Positions 7,786 to 14,960 of a stretch of 25,648 nt of DNA are shown here, in pieces; the first letter of the stretch is position 1, and each line of letters begins with the position of its first letter. Both the position numbers and the translations under genes were made by a program. The notes beneath the pieces were generated by a model that saw nothing but the letters and a program-made list of their open reading frames with translations, searched no databases and had not been told where the DNA came from. The stretch is taken from assembly GCA_003489345.1 (NCBI GenBank), contig DNIT01000066.1:466-26113 (forward strand), written 5' to 3'. The stretch is from Pelotomaculum sp. (GTDB lineage Bacteria; Bacillota; Desulfotomaculia; Desulfotomaculales; Pelotomaculaceae).

Positions 7786-7989
7786 CTATGCAGCCGGTTC
7801 TAAAAGGTTTATAGCTATAAGTAGAAATAAAAAGCCTCCCAATAATGCGGGTTTAGCCAAGGCATAAGAAACAGAAGGATGTCGTATACCATAGATAATA
7901 TCCACTAGCACATACAAAGTGGCATTGTGAATACCACAGCATATAGTGTTTACGTCAAAATACAGGAAACAGATAATTTTACTTACCAT
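7786..7989 (-). CDS. Possible 67-residue hydrophobic protein, doubtful
   Basis: An ATG at 7989 overlaps the last codons of the DUF4912 gene and opens a 67-codon frame with a hydrophobic stretch near its end (ALLGGFLFLLIAINLL). There is no separate ribosome site beyond GAAGG directly before the ATG, so expression would depend on coupling. I do not recognise the product. It may be a chance frame in about 190 bases of otherwise empty DNA. Confidence 0.22.
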   Translation of the reverse strand: MVSKIICFLYFDVNTICCGIHNATLYVLVDIIYGIRHPSVSYALAKPALLGGFLFLLIAINLLEPAA

Positions 7990-8401
7990 CCTTCGGCAGC
8001 ACCCAGGAACTTGAGGACGGCAAGTTATCGGGTGGGGCTTCAGCAAGGCTCCGACCGTCTGCAGGCCGGTCAAGAGGCGTGCTTACGGAGTTTGAACGAA
8101 GCAGCGGATAAAATAAATCATCCCGACTAACGATACCGATCTCACAGTTGTAGGCAAGGCCTGGTTCGACGTCCGAAAAGTAAAAACTCTTATGGGACAT
8201 ATTGAACCCCGTTGTATAAAAGGGGCCGCGGCCTTCAATATTCAAGCGGATCTGAACCTTTTCTTTTTTCTCCAGCAGATCCTTCAGCCCCGGAGACAGC
8301 TCCCAGTAGACATAAAGTACTCTGGGACTTTGCACCAATAAAAACAGCGCGTTTTCGTGATAGTCCGGCGGCAGAGGAACGGGGATATGTTGATGATCCA
8401 C
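7979..8401 (-). CDS. DUF4912 domain protein
   Basis: 140 residues. The recognisable part is the early segment LFLLVQSPRVLYVYWELS, near residues 19-36, which is the hallmark of DUF4912 proteins (a compact all-beta domain of unknown function widespread in clostridia). The middle (YTTGFNMSHKSFYFSDVEPGLAYNCEIG) fits the second half of the same domain. The Ser/Pro-rich last 25 residues are probably disordered. The start is GTG at 8401 with AAGGAGG 8 bases upstream. It has its own promoter at 8446-8474. There is no signal peptide or membrane segment, so it is cytoplasmic. The role is unknown. Confidence 0.82.
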   Translation of the reverse strand: MDHQHIPVPLPPDYHENALFLLVQSPRVLYVYWELSPGLKDLLEKKEKVQIRLNIEGRGPFYTTGFNMSHKSFYFSDVEPGLAYNCEIGIVSRDDLFYPLLRSNSVSTPLDRPADGRSLAEAPPDNLPSSSSWVLPKDGK

Positions 8402-8445
8402 CTTAATTCCTCCTTCCTGTCTACATAATTTGACGCCGGACCATT

Positions 8446-8474
8446 ATTATCCTGCTCGAAAACTGCGTATGCAA
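8446..8474 (-). promoter_or_regulatory. Sigma-A promoter of the DUF4912 gene
   Basis: Minus strand TTGCAT, 17 bases, GATAAT, about 45 bases before the GTG start at 8401. It lies between the thioredoxin-reductase-like gene and the DUF4912 gene, so they may be separate units. Confidence 0.55.
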
Positions 8475-8502
8475 TGGCTTGATAGCTAAAAAATCCTATC
8501 GT

Positions 8503-9369
8503 TTATCGGTCCAGATATTGCACCGCGCTCAAAGCGGCAACCTGCCCCTCGCCCACCGCCTTGGCCAACTGGTATGGCTTCCCGGTGCAATCACCTGCTG
8601 CAAATACACCTTTAACATTGGTCTGAAATGAACGGTCAACATCGATATGGTTCTCTGTTATATTTAGTCCGGAGATAAGCTGGTCCGGCAAATAGGTTTC
8701 CCTGTAAATAAAAATCCCATTGACGGCAAGCGTGCGGTCGCCGATGATAACCGCCGACACAAATTCTTTTCCGGTAACGGCTCCTATCTTTTGATTTTCA
8801 ATAACCTCCACCACATCCTTCAGACCTTGCGGTGCAAGCCCGCCGCCGCTGATAAAATAAACTTTACGGCAAATGTCGGCCAGATAATTGGCGTCTTCTA
8901 TCCCTTCTTTGGTATAGGCCAGCACCGCCACCTGCTGGCCGGCAAACAAAGGCCCGTCACAGGTCGCACAGTAGCTGACCCCCTTACCTATAAACTCACG
9001 CTCGCCTTTAACCGGCTCCGATACTGTTACACCGGTAGCCATAATTACTGTTCGGGTATGATACTCTGATTGCTCGGTCTGCAGGGAAAACATATCTCCC
9101 TCAAGCCGGGTGACCGAGTCCACCTTTTCTTGTAAGACAGGTATATCCATTGAGCGGGCATGCCGTAGAAACTTATCCCGCAGGGAGCGTCCATCGATCT
9201 CTGGAAATCCGAGGTAATTGCTGACCAGTGGAGATTTCTGCAGCTTTGGTGTGCAAAGCTCACCCCCCAGCAGAATGATGGATTTCCTCCTGATGCTGGC
9301 GTTGACGGCAGCGGAAAGACCTGCCGGGCCGCAGCCTATAATGGCGACGTCATAGGTTTTTTTGTTCAT
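8503..9369 (-). CDS. Thioredoxin-reductase-like flavoprotein without NADPH motifs (DTR/ferredoxin-dependent type)
   Basis: 288 residues with the low-Mr thioredoxin reductase fold. The FAD motif GCGPAGLSAA is at residues 12-21, the redox pair Cys134-Ala-Thr-Cys137 is in the usual YCATCDGP context, and the second FAD motif GVFAAGDC is near the C-terminus. The NADPH domain is abnormal: where GGGxxAxEEA is expected the protein has AYTKEGIEDA (151-160), and the HRRxxxR motif is replaced by ISGGG. This pattern fits the clostridial flavin thioredoxin reductases that take electrons from ferredoxin, or the related DTR group. The physiological partner cannot be read from sequence. The ATG at 9369 is chosen over an upstream in-frame ATG at 9471 because AAAGGAG precedes it and the protein then starts NKKTYDVAIIG. 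No thioredoxin gene lies nearby. Confidence 0.88.
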   Translation of the reverse strand: MNKKTYDVAIIGCGPAGLSAAVNASIRRKSIILLGGELCTPKLQKSPLVSNYLGFPEIDGRSLRDKFLRHARSMDIPVLQEKVDSVTRLEGDMFSLQTEQSEYHTRTVIMATGVTVSEPVKGEREFIGKGVSYCATCDGPLFAGQQVAVLAYTKEGIEDANYLADICRKVYFISGGGLAPQGLKDVVEVIENQKIGAVTGKEFVSAVIIGDRTLAVNGIFIYRETYLPDQLISGLNITENHIDVDRSFQTNVKGVFAAGDCTGKPYQLAKAVGEGQVAALSAVQYLDR

Positions 9370-9428
9370 GGCGGGCTCCTTTTTGATTTCAGTATTCCCG
9401 CAGGCCGGGCTTCTATTTATTTTTGTAA

Positions 9429-9457
9429 TTGTTATCTTCACGTCCAGGGGGTAGAAT
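9429..9457 (+). promoter_or_regulatory. Sigma-A promoter of the pyruvate-kinase-domain gene
   Basis: TTGTTA, 17 bases, TAGAAT. The expected transcription start near 9464 leaves only about 25 bases before the probable start codon, which helps to fix that start. Confidence 0.55.
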
Positions 9458-9489
9458 ATTGAAAGACACAAAACAAAGGGGGAGATGTT

Positions 9490-10041
9490 CTGTACTGGGA
9501 CAAACCAGGCCGTACCAATACCATAGCAACGGCAGAGGCGGCTCTCAGCCGGGCAAAGGAATTGGGCCTAAAACATATTGTGGTTGCTTCCTGTTCGGGG
9601 CAATCGGCTGAACTTTTTCTTAAACATACCGGGGATTTTGAAATCATATGCGTAACCCACCAGGTCGGCTTCAGCAATCCGGGTGAGGATGAAATGGACT
9701 CGAAGATGAGGAACAAACTTGTCGAGGGCGGCATCAGGCTTTTAACCACAACCCACCTGATGGCGGGCCTTGACAGGGCCTGCCGGAATAAATTCGGCGG
9801 CATTTATCCGTCGGAAATTGTAGCGAGCGCCTTGCGTATGCTCGGCCAGGGGTTAAAGGTAAGCGTGGAGGTGGGATGCATGGCGCTGGACGGCGGCTTG
9901 CTCCCGCACGGGGCGGACATCGTGTCCCTGGGAGGTACGGGTCGGGGGCTGGACACCGCGGTGGTTCTTTTACCCTCCCACTCTCAAAGCTTTTTCGATA
10001 CAAGGATAAAAGAAATCATCTGCAAGCCCAGGGAATTCTAA
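9490..10041 (+). CDS. Stand-alone pyruvate kinase alpha/beta (C-terminal) domain protein, unusual start codon
   Basis: About 183 residues related to the C-terminal domain of pyruvate kinase, without any catalytic barrel. The typical opening (LYWDKPGRTNTIATAEAALSR) is followed by HIVVASCSGQSAE and, later, GGIYPSEIVASALRMLGQGLKVSVEV. This small family is common in clostridia and archaea, and its biochemical role is not established. The start is odd: the family-like N-terminus is in frame, but no ATG, GTG or TTG exists between the in-frame stop at 9460 and the TTG at 9562. A CTG at 9490 sits 5 bases after GGGGGAG and fits the promoter. If TTG 9562 were used instead, 24 conserved residues would be lost. 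A small sequencing or assembly error near the out-of-frame ATG at 9485 is the alternative. Confidence 0.8.
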   Translation: MYWDKPGRTNTIATAEAALSRAKELGLKHIVVASCSGQSAELFLKHTGDFEIICVTHQVGFSNPGEDEMDSKMRNKLVEGGIRLLTTTHLMAGLDRACRNKFGGIYPSEIVASALRMLGQGLKVSVEVGCMALDGGLLPHGADIVSLGGTGRGLDTAVVLLPSHSQSFFDTRIKEIICKPREF

Positions 10042-10067
10042 AAACCGGCGGTAAGCGCCGGTTTTTT
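10040..10067. terminator. Bidirectional terminator between convergent genes
   Basis: AAAACCGGCG-gtaag-CGCCGGTTTT with T runs on both strands. It starts at the stop of the pyruvate-kinase-domain gene and serves hisG from the other side. Confidence 0.88.
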
Positions 10068-10091
10068 GTGGCTAAAATTATTTATTTGTTT

Positions 10092-10961
10092 TTATGGGAT
10101 GACCTTTGTTAGGGGATATTCAATGATGTCCTGCGCTCCGCCTTTTTTTAGCGCCGGGATCAGGTCGCGTACCTGTATTTCTTCTAAAATTGTTTCCACT
10201 GCGACCCAGTCGCTCTGGACCAGCTGTGAGATCGTGGGCTGTTTCATGGCGGGCAGCACTTCCAGAATATTCGCCAGTTTGTCCCCCGGAACATTCATCT
10301 TGAGGCCAACTTTTGATCTGGCCCGTAGCGCCCCTTGCAGCAGTACAGACAAATTTTGCAGCTTTTCTTTTTTCCAGGGATCTTTCCATGCGTTCCGGTT
10401 GGCATGGAGTTTGGTTGTGGACTGTAGAACAGTGGCTATGATCCGCAGGTTGTTGGCCTTGATTGAACTGCCCGTTTCTGTGATATCGGCTATTGCATCC
10501 ACCAGGTGAGGCACTTTTACCTCCGTTGCTCCGTAAGAGTACTCAACATAGGCGTCTACACCGTTGGACTTCAGGTATTTCTCAGTGACCCGGACCAGTT
10601 CGGTGGCGATTCTCTTGCCTTTCAAATCAGCAACAGTCTTTATATCGCTGTCGTTGGCCACGGCGATGACCAGCCGGATGGGATTGGAAGTGTTCTTGGC
10701 ATAAATCAGGTCGGCAACCTCAACCACATCAGCCTCGTTTTCCATAATCCAGTCAAGGCCGCTCAAACCGGCGTCAAGCACCCCATCGTTGACATAACGG
10801 GGAATTTCCTGTGCCCGCATCAGTACGACTTCCAACTCCGGGTCATTGATCGTTGGGAAATATGACCGACTGCGAACCGTCAGTTCAAAACCGGCCTGTT
10901 TAAAAAGCTGAAAGGTAGCCTCCTGGAGGCTGCCTTTAGGTAGACCCAAACGCAACTTCAA
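10092..10961 (-). CDS. hisG: ATP phosphoribosyltransferase, long form
   Basis: First step of histidine synthesis: ATP plus PRPP gives phosphoribosyl-ATP. At 289 residues it is the homohexameric long form, with the catalytic lobes (LRLGLPKGSLQEATFQLF at the start; the PRPP-loop region ADITETGSSIKANNLR near 170) and a C-terminal ACT-like regulatory domain from about residue 215. It therefore should not need HisZ and is probably histidine-inhibited. The start is TTG at 10961 with GAGGAGGAG close upstream. It is a single-gene unit with its own consensus promoter and no other his gene nearby, which is unusual for hisG. Confidence 0.95.
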   Translation of the reverse strand: MKLRLGLPKGSLQEATFQLFKQAGFELTVRSRSYFPTINDPELEVVLMRAQEIPRYVNDGVLDAGLSGLDWIMENEADVVEVADLIYAKNTSNPIRLVIAVANDSDIKTVADLKGKRIATELVRVTEKYLKSNGVDAYVEYSYGATEVKVPHLVDAIADITETGSSIKANNLRIIATVLQSTTKLHANRNAWKDPWKKEKLQNLSVLLQGALRARSKVGLKMNVPGDKLANILEVLPAMKQPTISQLVQSDWVAVETILEEIQVRDLIPALKKGGAQDIIEYPLTKVIP

Positions 10962-11009
10962 AAAATACTCCTCCTCGGATTATTACTGTTCATCTGGCTA
11001 TATTGTAAA

Positions 11010-11038
11010 AGTATACCTATAGGCTACTGCAGTGTCAA
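11010..11038 (-). promoter_or_regulatory. Near-consensus sigma-A promoter of hisG
   Basis: Minus strand TTGACA, 17 bases, TATACT: a perfect -35 and a five-of-six -10 box, about 55 bases before the TTG start. Confidence 0.8.
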
Positions 11039-11040
11039 TA

Positions 11041-11079
11041 CCGTGAGGAGTTAACTACAAGTTAAAAGTATGTTCACGG
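11041..11079. repeat. Nested inverted repeat at the 3' end of the LysM gene
   Basis: Outer arms CCGTGA/TCACGG enclose TTAAC/GTTAA. It includes the stop codon of the LysM gene and abuts the hisG promoter. There is no T run, so a classical terminator is not supported. It could stabilise the mRNA end or be an operator for hisG. Confidence 0.35.
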
Positions 11080-12225
11080 GATGGACAGGTACTGGCCGGC
11101 AAAGATCCGGTCGGGGTTTAGCCCGCTATTCAATTCAACGATAGCCTCCGTTGTGGTATTGTAATTATGTGCTATAGAGGTCAGGGTTTCTCCGGGAACC
11201 ACGGTATGTACGTTTTTGCCCCTGCCGGAAAGCAGCCATACCTGAAGCTGTCCGTCCCGGGTACCCAGGCCCAGCAATCCTTCACTGCTTATTTCCAGAT
11301 CATTTACAGACCGGCCCGCTTGCAACGCCCAATCCGGACTGCCGGATTGAACCGGCGCACCGTAACCGAATAAATTGCCCTCCGGGGTACCGGCAACCAG
11401 AGTTTCAAAACCGTCTCCGGCCAGCCTCCCGACTGTCAAAGCCGGTACCGAGCTTCCCAAATTATCCGTAGTCAGTACAGTATTGAGCGCCTGGTTGACT
11501 TCAACAACCCTTACAAAACCGTCCTGACCGCCCCAGGCCAGCTGTTCATCCAACCTTTCCCGCAGATTGCCTGCTGTTAAGGAAGCCACCCGGGCAGACA
11601 AATTCTCCTGAGCCGGACCTTCGGCAAAACCTCGTTCGGTAAAAATCAGGGTAATAATGCCGGAACTTCCGTCCGTACTGTAGGCTGCAGCCGTCAAAGG
11701 GAGCTGGCCCCCACTTCTCATAACAACTGCAACCTTTTGCGGAGCTCCGGGCAGCGCTCTGATGGCCAGAAGATCAAGCCGCACCTCCCCTGGCGCCTGA
11801 CCGGTCTGCCTGTAAAAATAAAGAGCATCCCTGCCCTCCGCTGCCGCTATGACTTCCTCCCGGCCATCGTTGTCGATATCCGCAAGGGCTATATCCACAT
11901 AGCGGGCGCCGGCCTCGGGGGCAGTCTCCGCCAGCAACAGAAGGGAGCCCTTCCTGCTGCCGTACACCGCAACTCTGTCCTCCAGCCCCACCACAATATT
12001 ATCAAGAGCAGGACCCGGCAGCCCCACAGCCAGGCTCAACACTTCAGTTCCAATATCCAGGGCTGCGCTAAGGCTGTAACCATCCTCAGACGGACTAAAC
12101 AAAAAAAGATTGGTTCCTGCTGATGCAACAAGATTCGTTCTTCCCCCGGTAATAACTCCCCAGTTAACCAGGACCGGGCCGCCCAACTCCCGTGACCACA
12201 ATAATCTGGTTAGCGACAGAGGCAT
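11074..12225 (-). CDS. LysM protein with FG-GAP/beta-propeller-like repeats
   Basis: 383 residues. The first 330 or so are made of repeated short beta units with spaced Gly-Asp. The clearest is an FG-GAP/VCBS-type segment, DIALADIDNDGREEVIAAA, near residue 110; a weaker relative, ALTVGRLAGDGFETLVAGT, lies near 270. This fits a seven-bladed propeller. The last 45 residues are a LysM domain (VHTVVPGETLTSIAHNYN...LNPDRIFAGQYLSIP) that binds peptidoglycan-like sugars. No signal peptide is visible, which is unusual for LysM proteins and suggests a spore-coat or mother-cell role like SafA (inference). The GTG at 12234 is too close to AAAGG; ATG 12225 is preferred. It is monocistronic. Confidence 0.82.
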   Translation of the reverse strand: MPLSLTRLLWSRELGGPVLVNWGVITGGRTNLVASAGTNLFLFSPSEDGYSLSAALDIGTEVLSLAVGLPGPALDNIVVGLEDRVAVYGSRKGSLLLLAETAPEAGARYVDIALADIDNDGREEVIAAAEGRDALYFYRQTGQAPGEVRLDLLAIRALPGAPQKVAVVMRSGGQLPLTAAAYSTDGSSGIITLIFTERGFAEGPAQENLSARVASLTAGNLRERLDEQLAWGGQDGFVRVVEVNQALNTVLTTDNLGSSVPALTVGRLAGDGFETLVAGTPEGNLFGYGAPVQSGSPDWALQAGRSVNDLEISSEGLLGLGTRDGQLQVWLLSGRGKNVHTVVPGETLTSIAHNYNTTTEAIVELNSGLNPDRIFAGQYLSIP

Positions 12226-12308
12226 CCTTACCACACCTTTACTGATTTTATTGTAAGTCTATGCTCCGACCGCCAATTTATATGAACAAAGTCAGCTGCA
12301 AACAAAGA

Positions 12309-12350
12309 AAAAAGCCCCCGTCTAAGTCATTAAACAAAGCGGCGGGCTTC
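12309..12350 (-). terminator. Terminator after the AbrB-type gene
   Basis: On the minus strand GAAGCCCGCCG ... CGGGGGCTTTTTTC forms a stem with one asymmetry and a long loop, ending in six T. It lies about 25 bases after the stop at 12372. Confidence 0.65.
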
Positions 12351-12371
12351 TTAATCTGTGGGTTACATTCT

Positions 12372-12566
12372 CTAGAAAAAAGGAACTGCCTTACCCCCGG
12401 TATTGCTGTTTCCTTTTTCTGTGACTCCCTCAACCCTTCTCAACACCAGGCGACCTTTCTCAACACTGATACAAACCTGGTTTCCTGCCCCAATCCCAAG
12501 GGTTTTAAGTATTTGCCGCGGAATAGTAACCTGCCCGTTTGGAGTAAGACATGACAAGCTCCCCAT
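12372..12566 (-). CDS. AbrB/SpoVT-type DNA-binding protein
   Basis: 64 residues with one swapped-hairpin AbrB domain: NGQVTIPRQILKTLGIGAGNQVCISVEKGRLVLRR, near residues 10-44. This fold binds DNA as a dimer or tetramer and is used by transition-state regulators and by toxin-antitoxin antidotes. The N-terminal SLSCLTPNGQVTIP has the usual K/N-G-Q-V-T-I-P element. No toxin gene is adjacent, so a stand-alone regulator is more likely than an antitoxin. The last 20 residues are low-complexity. GAGGAGG lies 5 bases before the ATG. Confidence 0.88.
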   Translation of the reverse strand: MGSLSCLTPNGQVTIPRQILKTLGIGAGNQVCISVEKGRLVLRRVEGVTEKGNSNTGGKAVPFF

Positions 12567-12607
12567 AATATCCTCCTCTTTGTTTGTGTTAACCGCCGGC
12601 TAATTCA

Positions 12608-12636
12608 ATTATAGAGCAACCCTCCAACCTTATCCA
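12608..12636 (-). promoter_or_regulatory. Candidate promoter of the AbrB-type gene
   Basis: Minus strand TGGATA, 17 bases, TATAAT. The -10 box is perfect and the -35 is four of six. It lies about 40 bases upstream of the ATG. Confidence 0.45.
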
Positions 12637-12696
12637 GGGTGTTTTCTTGCAAGGTTTTGTCACTCTTCCCCGATTGTGATATAAACAAAGAATGCT

Positions 12697-12724
12697 TTGA
12701 AAAATTTGTAGAATGAGGTAAGAT
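12697..12724 (+). promoter_or_regulatory. Weak candidate promoter of the aminotransferase gene
   Basis: TTGAAA, 16 bases, TAAGAT, about 35 bases before the GTG start. The boxes are imperfect. Confidence 0.3.
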
Positions 12725-12759
12725 AACAGCATAAACATTTTACATAAGGGGTGTAATCG

Positions 12760-13953
12760 GTGTCTATCTCAAAAAAAATTGAATCTTCCCTGGCAGGCGC
12801 TTCCTTTATCCGCAAAATGTTTGAGGAAGGAGAACGGCTAAGAAAAATTCACGGCCCGGAAAAAGTTTATGACTTTTCTCTCGGCAACCCGAGCGGGGAA
12901 CCTCCCCCAGCGATAAAAGAAAAGCTTAAAAAATTGGCCCTTGAGCCTGTCCCAGGAATGCACCGCTACATGAGCAATGCCGGTTATGCCGACACGCGCC
13001 GGGCGGTCGCCGAATTATTAACCGAACAAACCGGCCTTCCTTTTACCGAGGACCACGTAGTTATGACCTGCGGCGCCGGCGGCGCCTTAAACGTGGCGCT
13101 TAAAACATTGCTGGATCCCGGTGATGAAGTAATTGTATTGGCCCCTTTCTTTATGGAGTATAAGTTTTATATTGATAACCATGGCGGCGTGTTAAAGATA
13201 GCCCATACTGATGAGGACTTCATGCTGGACATGCATGCTATCGAGGAGGCCATCACTCCCAGGACAAAAGCTATCATCATCAACTCCCCCAACAATCCGA
13301 CCGGGGTGGTTTACGATGCGTATTCCCTGGCTATGCTAGGAAACCTGCTAAAGACCAAAGAGCAGGAAACGGGACGGCAGATTTTTGTCATCTCCGACGA
13401 GCCCTATGCCAAGATAGTCTACGACAATATCACCGTACCTAGCGTTTTCAAATATATTAAAAACAGCATTATCGTCACATCACACAGCAAAGATTTGTCT
13501 CTACCGGGTGAGCGCATAGGCTACCTGGCCGCCTCCCCCAATATTGAAGAAATCGGACTATTTATAGAAGGCGCTATCTTCTGCAACCGGACCCTTGGTT
13601 TTGTCAATGCCCCGGCACTGGCGCAGCGTCTGGTGACAGGACTGCAGGGGGAAAGCGCTGACGTTGCCGAATACCAGGAGAAACGAGATATTTTATTCGA
13701 TAATTTAACCGTAATGGGCTACCAGATGGTGAAACCACATGGCGCCTTTTACCTTTTCCCCAAGTCTCCCCTGCCTGACGACGTGGAGTTTGTCAGGAAA
13801 GCGCAAGAGCACAACATCCTGGTAGTGCCGGGCAGCGGTTTTGCTAAACCGGGCTATTTCCGCATCTCCTACAGCGTTGACAAACAAATGATTCTGAATT
13901 CCCTCCCAGCGTTCAAAGCACTGGCCGAAGAATTGGGACTGAAAAATATATAA
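12760..13953 (+). CDS. Class I/II PLP-dependent aminotransferase
   Basis: 397 residues, fold type I. The opening FSLGNPSGEPP is the substrate-carboxylate loop, followed by the PLP phosphate-binding region CGAGGALNVALKTLLDPGDEV. SPNNPTGVVY carries the conserved Asn-Pro pair and ISDEPYAKI the Asp/Tyr that hold the pyridine ring. The Schiff-base lysine is Lys244 in SHSKDLSLPGERIGY, and YFRISYS holds the carboxylate-binding Arg. It resembles AspC/AlaT-like aspartate or alanine aminotransferases of clostridia; the substrate cannot be fixed from sequence. The start is GTG with AAGGGG 8 bases upstream. It is monocistronic and ends before a long terminator. Confidence 0.92.
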   Translation: MSISKKIESSLAGASFIRKMFEEGERLRKIHGPEKVYDFSLGNPSGEPPPAIKEKLKKLALEPVPGMHRYMSNAGYADTRRAVAELLTEQTGLPFTEDHVVMTCGAGGALNVALKTLLDPGDEVIVLAPFFMEYKFYIDNHGGVLKIAHTDEDFMLDMHAIEEAITPRTKAIIINSPNNPTGVVYDAYSLAMLGNLLKTKEQETGRQIFVISDEPYAKIVYDNITVPSVFKYIKNSIIVTSHSKDLSLPGERIGYLAASPNIEEIGLFIEGAIFCNRTLGFVNAPALAQRLVTGLQGESADVAEYQEKRDILFDNLTVMGYQMVKPHGAFYLFPKSPLPDDVEFVRKAQEHNILVVPGSGFAKPGYFRISYSVDKQMILNSLPAFKALAEELGLKNI

Positions 13954-14005
13954 TGGACCCGGCCGGCAGTCCTGGAACTGGGGTATTGCCATACTATATC
14001 TGAAA

Positions 14006-14057
14006 CCACGCAAAAGAGTCTCCCAACAGCAGTCCTTGGGAGACTCTTTTTGCGTGG
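14006..14057. terminator. Long hairpin terminator between convergent aminotransferase and ECF genes
   Basis: CCACGCAAAAGAGTCTCCC pairs with GGGAGACTCTTTTTGCGTGG (one bulged T) around a 13-base loop. The inner 11-bp part followed by CTTTTT acts on the plus strand. It is likely to serve both directions. Confidence 0.8.
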
Positions 14058-14145
14058 AGGCACGCATCAAAACAATGCTTTTGCACCTTGTTTGCAGGGT
14101 TGGAAAAGTTGTATGGATTGGCTCTGCTGCTGGTAAGTATCAACC

Positions 14146-14907
14146 CTATGAAACGCCGTTAAAAATTTTGTGATCATAAAGCAGCCTGCCGGCATCCATA
14201 AAATCCCGATCTGCAAGTATCGTTTCCGTGCGGTCGAAGCGAATTAACGACCCGTTTTCCATTACCATCAACCGGTCGGCAAAAGCAACCGATTCCAGAT
14301 TGTGCTCAACGGCAATAATGGTTTTCCCTATACCGTGCAATTTACGCAAGACTGCTGCCACTTTCTTTTTGCCTGCGGAATCGAGCTGGGACAAAACCTC
14401 GTCCAGGATTAGCACCGGCGGGTCAAGGGCCAAAACCGCCGCCAGCGCCACCAGGTGCTTTTCACCCCCTGAAAGCTGGTAAGGGCTTGCCTCTCTTAAA
14501 GCGGCAATTCCCAGAAGCGCAATTACGGACTCCACCCTCTCCCGGATGCGCTCGGGCGGCAGGCACAGGTTCTCAGGCGCAAAGGCAATTTCATCTTCCA
14601 CCGTCTGCGAAAAAAGCTGCGTATCAGGATTCTGGAAGACCATACCCACTTCAAGGGCCCGGCCGGCTGGCCGCATTTCCCGGATATTTTTGCCGTTTAC
14701 CGTTATTTCTCCGGCCATAACCCCGTCCCGGTTGTGATGAATAGCTCCGCTGAGGCAAAAACATAATGTGCTTTTGCCGCAGCCGCTTAAGCCTGTCATC
14801 ACCACAAACTCACCCTGCGGTACCTGAAAATCAATGCCTTTTAATACGAAAGGACCTCCCGGCCGGTATTGATAAGTCAGGCTCTGAACCGTCACAGCTT
14901 CCATCAT
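14146..14907 (-). CDS. ECF transporter ATPase (second A subunit)
   Basis: 253-residue ABC ATPase that powers vitamin or metal-ion uptake together with the T and S subunits. It has Walker A GLSGCGKST (residues 39-47), the Q-loop FQNPDTQLF typical of ECF ATPases, signature LSGGEKH, Walker B VLILDE and the switch His in VEHN. After the catalytic Glu the usual Pro is Val (DEVLSQLD), as is often seen in one of the two ECF ATPases. An AGAGGTG site stands before two adjacent ATGs. It is the last gene of the S-A-T-A' operon, 53 bp after EcfT, and ends before the terminator at 14006. Confidence 0.92.
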   Translation of the reverse strand: MMEAVTVQSLTYQYRPGGPFVLKGIDFQVPQGEFVVMTGLSGCGKSTLCFCLSGAIHHNRDGVMAGEITVNGKNIREMRPAGRALEVGMVFQNPDTQLFSQTVEDEIAFAPENLCLPPERIRERVESVIALLGIAALREASPYQLSGGEKHLVALAAVLALDPPVLILDEVLSQLDSAGKKKVAAVLRKLHGIGKTIIAVEHNLESVAFADRLMVMENGSLIRFDRTETILADRDFMDAGRLLYDHKIFNGVS

Positions 14908-14960
14908 TAAACTTACACCTCTTGCAGAAAACTCGTAAGCCCCAATTGAAACAGTCGCAC

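Noticed and set aside
9460..9462. In-frame TGA upstream of the pyruvate-kinase-domain gene as a possible selenocysteine codon
   Set aside because: The upstream frame overlaps a good promoter and shows no coding character; the TGA is a plain stop in a leader.
12372..12566. AbrB-type protein as antitoxin of a toxin-antitoxin pair
   Set aside because: No toxin-like frame (PIN, MazF, Doc) is adjacent on either side.
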